From: Desulfobacteraceae bacterium
GTDB lineage: Bacteria; Desulfobacterota; Desulfobacteria; Desulfobacterales; Desulfosarcinaceae
Assembly (NCBI GenBank): GCA_027025615.1
Contig: JALVQM010000245.1
Span: 1-5,159, forward strand
Length of the DNA: 5,159 nt
Direction of reading: 5' to 3'
In this document: positions 1 to 5,159 of the stretch, piece after piece
How positions within the stretch are numbered: the stretch's first letter is position 1
How the letters are laid out: every line of letters starts with the position of its first letter
Notes under the pieces: model-generated
Databases searched by the model: none
Seen by the model: the letters and a program-made list of their open reading frames with translations, nothing else
Told to the model about the DNA's origin: nothing
Program-made: the position numbers and the translations under genes

Positions 1-684
1 ATCAGGCTCTCCTCCCCAGTAAAGTATATTTCTGGCGAATTGAAAATGCCTCATGGCCAGAGTGGAGTCTGTAACTGTCCCGGGCGCGCTCTCATCAAGC
101 ACAACATACCTGAAATCACCTTGCCATACGAACTGGATGGCAGGAATATGCCTGAAGTCTTCCTCCACCCTTTTCAGAAGGACCCCTGAATTCCATACCG
201 GTGGCAAGGCAAAATTGATAAACGGATGCTCTATCCAGTTTACCGGCTCAAAAACAAGAGCATTGTCGACAAGATCAATTAACCATCTGTGGGCAGGATG
301 TCCGGCAAAGTATTCTGTCCATTTTCTTGGCACTTCAATAAATCCCTTTTCGGCAACCCGCATAAGTTCATCGCAGGCTGACTGCGGATTTTCAACATGC
401 TCCAGGACATGAAAACATATTACCCAGTCGAAAGCCTTGTCACTGAATGGAAGATTGGCGATATCACCCTGCACATAAAACCGGTTGGCATCGACCTGGA
501 TCGGCATGCCATCCCTGTGAATCCCACTATAAAAATCTATATCAGCAATTACATTGGCACGTTTCAGGGGATTGTGCCCGCCTCCGACCTCAAGCACAAG
601 TTCTTCACTGCCAATGCCAAGTTGAACCTCAAAATTGCCTGCCCTCTGAACAGGCAGTGACGGGATTATTGGTGTGCCGTCCAT
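1..684 (-). CDS. Class I SAM-dependent methyltransferase (Methyltransf_11-like), C-terminus cut by window edge
   Basis: This frame reads 228 codons without a stop to base 1, so the C-terminus is missing. The fold is a Rossmann-type methyltransferase that transfers a methyl group from S-adenosylmethionine. Visible marks are the glycine-rich SAM-binding loop LEVGGGHNP (about residues 31-39), an acidic strand end IADID (46-50), QGDIANLPF (72-80) with the usual acidic residue before a hydrophobic turn, the family-typical FDWVICFHVLEHVENP (85-100), and a GFIEVP strand (114-119). The acceptor cannot be told. Relatives often sit in surface-polysaccharide or natural-product clusters, and they act in the cytoplasm. 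The ATG at 684 starts 9 bases after the stop of the radical SAM gene and in the same frame; an in-frame TTG at 693 directly after that stop is an alternative start. The Shine-Dalgarno is weak, so translational coupling is likely. The methyltransferase call is firm; the substrate is unknown. Confidence 0.9.
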   Translation of the reverse strand, partial: MDGTPIIPSLPVQRAGNFEVQLGIGSEELVLEVGGGHNPLKRANVIADIDFYSGIHRDGMPIQVDANRFYVQGDIANLPFSDKAFDWVICFHVLEHVENPQSACDELMRVAEKGFIEVPRKWTEYFAGHPAHRWLIDLVDNALVFEPVNWIEHPFINFALPPVWNSGVLLKRVEEDFRHIPAIQFVWQGDFRYVVLDESAPGTVTDSTLAMRHFQFARNILYWGGEPD

Positions 685-693
685 GCCTGTCAA

Positions 694-1638
694 CTACTCA
701 GCAGAGTTTAATTTTGCGTATTCAGTGCCTGACACCTTTCGGACCACCTTTAATCCCCTTTTGCTGTCTTCATGGACCTGTGCGTCTCCATCCGCCCAGG
801 TATCACATGTTGCGCACAGAGGGATTGCCTTCCAGCTGCCGTTTTCATGAAGGCTTCTTATGTGGCTTATATCAGGGCCATTCCAGATGGAAAGCAGGGG
901 AATTTTCCTTGTGTCGCCCAGCTCAACATCAATATCCATATCCTCGCAGCAGAGACCAACCCTGCCATCCCAGGCGACGACAGCCTGAGACCAGAGCAGC
1001 TCACATGCCCGGCGGGGCTTTTTTGTTCCTGGCCAGCGCCTGCTTGAAGGGGGGTCCCGGTATGGACTGAGCCGAACTACATCAACCTTTCCGAGCCATT
1101 TTTCGACAAATGCCTCATTTTGTCCCTTGACCTCCGGATATTGAACCATGTTAATAAGGGTCTCCACGGTATGACCCTGTTTTTCCGCGATCTGCAGAAA
1201 CTGCATGATATTGTTTTCAATAATGTCCAGTTTACTGCCAGGTCTCACCAGCGCATGGGCAGCAGGATCCACCCCGTCAACACTGAATGCTATCCAGTCT
1301 ATCTTGCGCGCCACCAATTCCTTTGCGAGCTCTTCTGTGAGCAGGGTGGCATTGGTCAAAACTCCTGCCTTGATATTCCGGTTTTTTTTTGCATATTCCA
1401 GGATATCAAGCAGGTCAGGGTGTAGTAGCGGCTCTCCCCCTCCGTGGGTGGTCAGGTTGACCTCTGCCGGCCATGACGCAATTTCATCAATTACCGCCTT
1501 CCAGGTATCCCTTGCCATGAAACCCTTGGGACGGCTTGTAAATGCGTCCGGACCGTGAAATGCGCATCCCTTGCACTTCAGGTTACAGTGTGAGGTAATC
1601 TCCAGAATCACCTGTTTTGGATATAAATTTTCCTGCAT
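694..1638 (-). CDS. Radical SAM enzyme with short SPASM/twitch-like C-terminal domain
   Basis: This is a complete 314-residue cytoplasmic protein. The radical SAM cluster motif CX3CX2C is at C18, C22 and C25 (CNLKCKGC), right after a typical first strand VILEITSHC. The SAM-contacting GGGEP follows at 66-70, then barrel strands AGVLTNATLL (91-100) and IAFSVDG (116-122). The C-terminal part has C212, then G225-X4-C230 with a second C231, then LGD (240-242), and CATCDTW with C275 and C278. This matches the front half of a SPASM domain (CX9-15GX4C, then CX2C). The later cysteines of a full seven-cysteine SPASM are absent, so one auxiliary [4Fe-4S] cluster is expected rather than two. Family members modify peptides, proteins or small molecules; the substrate here is not evident. 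The ATG at 1638 is the only usual start codon before an upstream in-frame stop. GGGG about 6 bases before it is a poor ribosome site. It is coupled to the methyltransferase downstream. Confidence 0.93.
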   Translation of the reverse strand: MQENLYPKQVILEITSHCNLKCKGCAFHGPDAFTSRPKGFMARDTWKAVIDEIASWPAEVNLTTHGGGEPLLHPDLLDILEYAKKNRNIKAGVLTNATLLTEELAKELVARKIDWIAFSVDGVDPAAHALVRPGSKLDIIENNIMQFLQIAEKQGHTVETLINMVQYPEVKGQNEAFVEKWLGKVDVVRLSPYRDPPSSRRWPGTKKPRRACELLWSQAVVAWDGRVGLCCEDMDIDVELGDTRKIPLLSIWNGPDISHIRSLHENGSWKAIPLCATCDTWADGDAQVHEDSKRGLKVVRKVSGTEYAKLNSAE

Positions 1639-2155
1639 GAATAACCCCGGCGGAATAGATATATCGACCCTCGCAGAAAAGCCGAACCTAACCGCATATC
1701 AGTTCAAAAATAGGACTTGGCAGACATGGAATGGTCTTTTACAGCGTGTACGACGCATGCGTCTGCCAGTTTGTCTGTCGAAAAAACACACCGGTCAATG
1801 GTGCGGGACATATTCAGCAAAGCAGGGAAATCCACAATTTCAGTTTACGCTCCTTTTTTAACATCCGGCAGCGTAGCGCTGACAATATTCACGGTAAAGA
1901 AAAAAACAGCCTGCCTGTACCAGGGGCATCAAAAAATTGGCTGTAGTAATTACCGGAGTACGCAAGGGCATCAAATGCGAAAAGGGATGATAACAAATCA
2001 TCCCTCGCACTTGAAATATCTGACGCAACGCTTACATAAACGGAGCCGCAACGTAACAGACTGTGACTATTCACAAAGAATCTTATCAACCATAAATAAT
2101 AATTCTTTTCCTAACCACCACCCAATTTCAACAGCCTGCGCCGATACTGCGGAGT
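1639..2155. other. 517-base intergenic region between isomerase and radical SAM genes
   Basis: No convincing gene lies here. The main structure is the hairpin at 1976-2009, listed separately. Three short minus-strand frames were examined. The first is 1889-2089 (66 codons), which runs through the hairpin and lacks a good ribosome site. The second is 1814-1864, a 16-residue basic-then-hydrophobic peptide beginning MLKKERK that resembles a truncated signal peptide. The third is 1704-1835, 43 residues from a GTG, whose only Shine-Dalgarno (AAGGAG) is 14 bases away, too far to be ideal. A 170-codon plus-strand frame (1717-2229) has unremarkable composition and overlaps the isomerase gene, so it is dismissed. 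I found no GG-N10-GC promoter and no good TTGACA/TATAAT pair ahead of the radical SAM gene, so its promoter remains unassigned. The region could be a long leader, decayed coding DNA or both. Confidence 0.6.
1976..2009 (-). terminator. Hairpin with T-run, probable rho-independent terminator of the isomerase transcript
   Basis: On the minus strand the arms GGGATGAT and ATCATCCC pair perfectly around a TTGTT loop and are followed by TTTTCGCATTT. Outer arms TGCGA and TCGCA can also pair, extending the stem to 13 base pairs with a three-base bulge. It lies about 150 bases after the isomerase stop codon and about 340 bases before the radical SAM start, as expected for a terminator separating the two units. 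The T-run is short (four), so termination may be partial, or the element may be a leader hairpin or attenuator for the downstream genes. The structure is nearly symmetric; on the plus strand it has no T-run. Confidence 0.55.
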
Positions 2156-3100
2156 TTAATGGAGCAACATATCCATCAATTTATTTTTATCAATGGAAGC
2201 GTGCGCCTTTTTTTCGGCTTCCTCAATGAAAGATGAAACCTTGTATGACTTGATCTCCTGCATATAATCTTTTCTTACTCGGTCTTTTACTTCTGCAAAT
2301 GCCAGTTGTTTTGCCGGTTGCTGGTCTGTAACCTCCAGCACATGAAAGCCGAAACGTGTCCTGACGGGACCCTTCAGGACTTTCGGCTTTGCAGAAAAAG
2401 CCGCCTTTGCAAACTTGGGCTCAAGCTTGTCTCTGGCAACCCATCCAAGATCCCCGCCATTCGTACGGGAAGCAGGATCTTCTGAGTACCGGACTGCGAC
2501 ATCCCCGAAAGGCGTTCCTGCCTTTATTTCCTTTATACATTCCATGATACGTTTTTTGGCAGCTTCCACCTGCTTTTTCGTAGGTTTCAGAGGCAGACGT
2601 ATCAAAATATGCCGCACTCTTATTCTTTTCGGAACATGATAATTTTTCTTGTGGGCACTGTAGTACATCTTCAGGTCCTGCTCGCTGGGATGAATCTTGT
2701 CCAAAACCTTGTAACGCACATATGCCGAGGCAAGTTTGTCCCGAACAAACAGTTCAAGCTGCTCGGCGATATCAGGACGCTGATCGAATTTCTCGGCCCG
2801 TGCAATATCAGACAATACCCTTGCCTGGACTAACCTTTCGACTAACTTGATAATATTCTTGGGATTCTCCTTCAACTGTTTCACCTGTTGTTCAGGATAG
2901 TAACTCAAAATCCTCTGAATATCATCATAGGTAAGCTGCCAGTTATCTGTAGTGGCGATAACTGTGCTTCCATCTTTACCGGGTTTGTCTTCAGGACCGG
3001 AAGCTAAAGACAAACCAATAAATCCAGAAACTGAAAGCAGCAAATAAAACATTAGGATTGATAAAGCTATAAAAACAAACCTGTTTAAAGCAATTTTCAT
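2156..3100 (-). CDS. Exported parvulin-type (PpiC/SurA-like) peptidyl-prolyl cis-trans isomerase
   Basis: This is a 314-residue foldase that catalyses cis-trans isomerisation at prolyl bonds in exported proteins. The start at 3100 is chosen because AGGA sits 5 bases upstream and it gives a classic signal sequence: MKIALNR, then a hydrophobic run to about residue 32, then LASG. The in-frame ATG at 3151 has no ribosome site and would bury the signal behind 17 extra residues. No lipobox cysteine is present, so it is either cleaved and periplasmic or anchored by the long hydrophobic stretch. Residues 45-155 are a helical SurA/PpiC-type chaperone segment ending PSEQDLKMYY. The parvulin domain covers about 157-260: RVRHIL with H164, YSEDP (205-209), NGGDLGW (214-220), FAKAAF (230-235) and GPVRTRFGFHV with H253. 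These are the expected active-site residues, so activity is likely. A lysine-rich helix closes the protein. The neighbouring secreted-protein gene suggests a possible client, which is inference. Confidence 0.93.
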   Translation of the reverse strand: MKIALNRFVFIALSILMFYLLLSVSGFIGLSLASGPEDKPGKDGSTVIATTDNWQLTYDDIQRILSYYPEQQVKQLKENPKNIIKLVERLVQARVLSDIARAEKFDQRPDIAEQLELFVRDKLASAYVRYKVLDKIHPSEQDLKMYYSAHKKNYHVPKRIRVRHILIRLPLKPTKKQVEAAKKRIMECIKEIKAGTPFGDVAVRYSEDPASRTNGGDLGWVARDKLEPKFAKAAFSAKPKVLKGPVRTRFGFHVLEVTDQQPAKQLAFAEVKDRVRKDYMQEIKSYKVSSFIEEAEKKAHASIDKNKLMDMLLH

Positions 3101-3105
3101 AATTA

Positions 3106-3109
3106 TCCT
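3106..3109 (-). promoter_or_regulatory. Ribosome binding site deciding the isomerase start
   Basis: AGGA lies 5 bases before the ATG at 3100. No comparable site precedes the in-frame upstream ATG at 3151, so the shorter protein with an N-terminal signal sequence is preferred. Confidence 0.7.
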
Positions 3110-3276
3110 GTACGATATGAGATTCAAAAAAAATTCAGTATCGACATTCATTGTAAGTGCACACTCGTGTCTTTTTATTATAATTAAGAATAGTGCATTA
3201 TTTCTTTACTCTCAATCAGCACTAATAATCAGCCTCGTAAATAGCGACATTTCGCAGTTATAAGCTAGGAAATTCT

Positions 3277-3305
3277 TCTATCTGCTTGCAATACATACTT
3301 GTCAA
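3277..3305 (-). promoter_or_regulatory. Candidate sigma-70 promoter for the isomerase gene
   Basis: On the minus strand a perfect -35 box TTGACA (3300-3305) is followed after 17 bases by GATAGA (3277-3282), which matches TATAAT at three of six positions. Transcription would begin near 3270, giving a leader of about 170 bases. The site lies just after the stop codon of the secreted-protein gene, which suggests that the isomerase can be expressed independently. A perfect TATAAT at 3177-3182 has no recognisable -35 partner but could be an alternative. No terminator hairpin is seen between the two genes, so read-through from upstream is also possible. Confidence 0.4.
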
Positions 3306-3331
3306 ATACCTTTGATGGTTACAAACACTCT

Positions 3332-4783
3332 TTATCTTTTTTTATTAATGCTAACAATCAGCCTTTGTTCATACACATTGCGTTCACCATTATTAAACAG
3401 CATAATATAATACCAATGCACATGGTCAAGGCCATCCGTGATAGGCACAAGTTCACCACCAGCGCCTTCACCGTACCGGTAATATATTGGACCATCCGCA
3501 ATACGACTGCTTTCCAAAGCTTTATTGAACTCTGTAACGGTTGGAGGAGCATCCCTCTTCACAACTAAATGTACAGTATGAGGCTGATCAGATGCTGGCG
3601 TATGGGAAAACTGAATAGCCGCTATATCGTCACCGCCCGCACGCACCTTGAAGAACCGAGCCTCCCTCGCCTTAATATCGTAGAAATAAATCTCTCCGAT
3701 CTCTAAAGTGGGGATTTTATTATCGGCTACTTGGGGAGCATCTGTAATTGTTATCTCTACTGGGATACTTATACCCTTATTATAACCAGAATCGACCATT
3801 ATATGAATATCTCCCAACGTACCTGTACCGTCAACGCCTGAGAGACTCACCTGCACTGAAAACTGACACGAGGCAGTACTCAAGGGAGTTACAGTGACAT
3901 AATCAGGCTTGGAAGTAACATGGGCGGCAACTGATTTTCCACAGTCGTCTTTTATGCTTATAGTCTTTTTTCCTGTCTTGGCTTCACCGACATAGGCATA
4001 AAATGAAAGCTTATCCGGCCTTGAGTGAATAGACGATGGTTCGCAAGTAGAACTGGAATGTTGCGTCGTATCACCATAAATCTCCCACTTATCATCATGG
4101 TTGTTACCGCTGTTGGATACGGCTCCTGAGGTGATAATGTCAAGGAATGAGAGGCTGTTTGAATTGGACGGCGGAACACCACTGCCAGAATCTGGTCTAT
4201 TTTCATCCTGGCCTACCTGAGATGTCCCCATGTTATCTTCATCAACTTTAGGCGCTGGCGGCGGGTCCTCTATAATGACCTTACATTCAGCGCAAAACAT
4301 TCGACTCCGATCCTCTTCGGGATAAGTGTTGATTTTTGGATCAAGACAGAGTGTCAGGTTAAAATTGTGAAGGGAGTCTAACTCAGACTGATCAAAAGCC
4401 GTCCATGCCAACCTGTAATAGGAAGGCAACGCTTGGAATATAGTGAGTGGCTGACATACATCTATGGAGTTTACTTCCTTCCACCCTGATTCGGTAAAAC
4501 ATAGAATCCTGTTTGTGTCAAGTTCCTGACGCCAGACAAAAAACTCCAAGGGAACCGAAGTATAATCACCAGAAGCAAGAAAAATCGGAATAATTACCGG
4601 TTGCCCTCGCACTACATAGATGTCTTCAGGATAATCATTAAGAAACAGAACGGGATAAAGTGATTTTTGCTTATCCGTACTGTAGCATACCTGTCCCAAC
4701 AGTATGAAGAAGAACAGGAAGCAGTTAATTAATATGAAATATTGTCTAGCCATCTGAAATTTTGATAATCCATTCATACGCAT
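3332..4783 (-). CDS. Uncharacterised secreted multidomain protein with Ig-like and PPC-like beta domains
   Basis: I do not recognise this 483-residue protein. The ATG at 4783 has an excellent GGAGG 8 bases upstream. Residues about 12-34 form a Sec-type signal (ARQ, then a Phe/Leu/Ile-rich core, then GQVCYS); GQVC is not a good lipobox, so a lipoprotein is unlikely. Residues 40-172 form an N-terminal beta-rich domain with C95, C110, C146 and a C164-X2-C167 pair. Residues 173-255 are a low-complexity Pro/Asp/Ser/Asn linker. Residues 256-348 alternate hydrophobic strands and end ISIPVEITITDA, like a bacterial Ig-type sandwich. Residues 358-480 resemble a pre-peptidase C-terminal (PPC) sandwich: GEIYFYDIKAREARFFKV, then HWYYIML and a final strand. 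Eight cysteines would remain after cleavage, allowing disulphides. No enzyme motif, C-terminal anchor or PEP-CTERM/LPXTG signal is visible. A cell-surface or extracellular binding or structural role is inferred. Expression appears to be under sigma-54. Confidence 0.85.
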   Translation of the reverse strand: MRMNGLSKFQMARQYFILINCFLFFFILLGQVCYSTDKQKSLYPVLFLNDYPEDIYVVRGQPVIIPIFLASGDYTSVPLEFFVWRQELDTNRILCFTESGWKEVNSIDVCQPLTIFQALPSYYRLAWTAFDQSELDSLHNFNLTLCLDPKINTYPEEDRSRMFCAECKVIIEDPPPAPKVDEDNMGTSQVGQDENRPDSGSGVPPSNSNSLSFLDIITSGAVSNSGNNHDDKWEIYGDTTQHSSSTCEPSSIHSRPDKLSFYAYVGEAKTGKKTISIKDDCGKSVAAHVTSKPDYVTVTPLSTASCQFSVQVSLSGVDGTGTLGDIHIMVDSGYNKGISIPVEITITDAPQVADNKIPTLEIGEIYFYDIKAREARFFKVRAGGDDIAAIQFSHTPASDQPHTVHLVVKRDAPPTVTEFNKALESSRIADGPIYYRYGEGAGGELVPITDGLDHVHWYYIMLFNNGERNVYEQRLIVSINKKR

Positions 4784-4790
4784 AAAAAAT

Positions 4791-4796
4791 ACCTCC
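4791..4796 (-). promoter_or_regulatory. Strong Shine-Dalgarno of the secreted-protein gene
   Basis: GGAGGT on the minus strand, with GGAGG 8 bases from the ATG at 4783. It selects this ATG over the in-frame ATG two codons later and the one at codon 11. Confidence 0.8.
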
Positions 4797-4817
4797 GTTT
4801 GAGTCGAAAATTATATT

Positions 4818-4833
4818 TGCATAAAACATGCCA
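4818..4833 (-). promoter_or_regulatory. Candidate sigma-54 (RpoN) -24/-12 promoter
   Basis: The minus strand reads TGGCATGTTTTATGCA, which matches the TGGCACG-N4-TTGCA consensus at all but two positions and keeps the essential GG-N10-GC spacing. The predicted start is near 4807, about 24 bases before the ATG and just ahead of the GGAGG site, an ideal arrangement. Sigma-54 promoters need an activator bound upstream; the paired dyads at 4925-4964 are candidates for that binding. A weaker sigma-70-like TTGACT at about 4914-4919 lacks a good -10. Confidence 0.6.
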
Positions 4834-4924
4834 CCACCGAAAATAAGCAGACACGAAATTCAAGGGAACGGCTAATTTATTGGTGTATTGGTACAAAATA
4901 GGGATGATACAAAAAAGTCAATAC

Positions 4925-4937
4925 CCCCTAAAAGGGG
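4925..4937. repeat. Dyad copy 1, possible activator-binding site
   Basis: CCCCT-AAA-AGGGG is a perfect inverted repeat of 5-base arms. It shares the 11-base core CCCTAAAAGGG with the second copy, centre to centre 26 bases away. The centre lies about 124 bases upstream of the predicted sigma-54 transcription start. Confidence 0.5.
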
Positions 4938-4949
4938 TTGCTTGATTGG

Positions 4950-4964
4950 GACCCTAAAAGGGTC
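4950..4964. repeat. Dyad copy 2, possible activator-binding site
   Basis: GACCCT-AAA-AGGGTC is a perfect inverted repeat of 6-base arms with the same core as copy 1. Its centre lies about 150 bases upstream of the predicted sigma-54 start. An alternative reading is a weak transcription terminator, because it begins 6 bases after the stop of the possible small gene at 4970-5110; however, no T-run follows it directly. Confidence 0.5.
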
Positions 4965-4969
4965 ACTTC

Positions 4970-5110
4970 TTATTTCCAAAGTTTTTGTTGCTCAATGTTT
5001 CTATCCTGGTGCCTTTGCCACTTCACATATCTATTTAGGGCTTCCTGAAAAAGTCGTTCCGAATGCATGGGTCTAGATGATGGCCGTTTGTATTCGGGAA
5101 AAATTGTCAA
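4970..5110 (-). CDS. Possible small protein or gene remnant (46 residues), not recognised
   Basis: A TTG at 5110 is preceded at 7 bases by AAAAAAGGA, a good ribosome site, and opens a 46-residue frame. The composition looks coding: charged and aromatic residues such as FPEYKRP, then an amphipathic helix-like LFQEALNRYVKWQ, ending QQKLWK. An internal ATG at 5068 has no ribosome site. A second minus-strand frame overlaps its 5' part: it runs in from the right edge, ends at the stop 5073-5075, and also looks protein-like (it begins YEVLKLLKRYKKG). A frameshifted remnant of a larger gene entering from the right is therefore as plausible as a genuine small gene. I cannot name a family. No signal peptide or metal motif is visible. 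Confidence 0.3.
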   Translation of the reverse strand: MTIFPEYKRPSSRPMHSERLFQEALNRYVKWQRHQDRNIEQQKLWK

Positions 5111-5159
5111 TGCTGCATCCTTTTTTATATCGCTTCAGCAGCTTTAGGACCTCATATAT

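Noticed and set aside
53..1558. Several plus-strand open frames opposite the methyltransferase and radical SAM genes
   Set aside because: They are antisense to two genes with clear family motifs and have no recognisable motifs of their own.
1752..1763. Perfect 12-base palindrome GACGCATGCGTC
   Set aside because: A 12-base palindrome is expected about once by chance in a window this size, and no second copy or promoter is nearby.
2062..2075. TGTGA-CTAT-TCACA, reminiscent of a CRP site
   Set aside because: The spacer is 4 bases rather than the 6 of the CRP consensus, and the site is not placed relative to any promoter I could identify.
1717..2229. 170-codon plus-strand frame across the intergenic gap
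   Set aside because: Composition is unremarkable, there is no domain or ribosome-site support, and it runs into the end of the isomerase gene on the opposite strand.
3101..3151. Longer isomerase start at 3151
   Set aside because: There is no ribosome binding site, and it would add 17 residues before a well-formed signal sequence that has its own AGGA site.
4888..5076. 62-codon plus-strand frame through the dyads
   Set aside because: It crosses the dyad repeats, has no ribosome site and shows no coding character; the opposite strand looks more coding.
5080..5159. Plus-strand frame from the ATG at 5080 open to the right edge
   Set aside because: It is short, lacks a ribosome site, and lies antisense to more protein-like minus-strand frames.

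Overview
All convincing genes in this window lie on the minus strand. Read in transcription order, from high to low coordinates, they are: an unrecognised secreted protein (3332-4783), a periplasmic or membrane-anchored parvulin-type peptidyl-prolyl isomerase (2156-3100), a radical SAM enzyme with a short SPASM-like C-terminus (694-1638), and a class I SAM-dependent methyltransferase cut by the left edge (1-684). I found no convincing plus-strand gene and no tRNA, rRNA, CRISPR array or intact insertion sequence.

The protein types, the Sec-type N-termini, the clear Shine-Dalgarno sites and a good sigma-54-type promoter point to a Gram-negative bacterium of moderate GC content with AT-rich intergenic DNA. 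A deltaproteobacterium (Desulfobacterota) or similar sigma-54-rich anaerobe would fit, but that is inference; no gene here identifies the taxon.

Region by region: 4784-5159 is a regulatory stretch. It holds a GG-N10-GC sigma-54 promoter placed to start transcription about 24 bases before the secreted-protein gene. Two dyads sharing the core CCCTAAAAGGG lie 124 and 150 bases upstream of the predicted start, a typical distance for enhancer-binding sites. Its right end carries a short possible small gene or gene remnant. Region 3101-3331 separates the secreted protein from the isomerase and holds a plausible sigma-70 promoter. Region 1639-2155 is a 517-base gap containing a strong hairpin followed by T residues, a likely terminator for the isomerase transcript, plus a few short open frames I cannot confirm. 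The radical SAM and methyltransferase genes are 9 bases apart and in the same frame, so they are surely co-transcribed.

Two functional units seem likely. One is an envelope unit: a regulated secreted beta-sandwich protein and a folding catalyst that may serve it or other exported proteins. The other is a modification unit: a radical SAM enzyme and a methyltransferase acting on an unknown substrate, perhaps in surface polysaccharide or peptide modification. Nothing visible links the two units beyond adjacency and shared strand. The most interesting items are the sigma-54 promoter with its tandem dyads driving an undescribed exported protein, and the tightly coupled radical SAM/methyltransferase pair.
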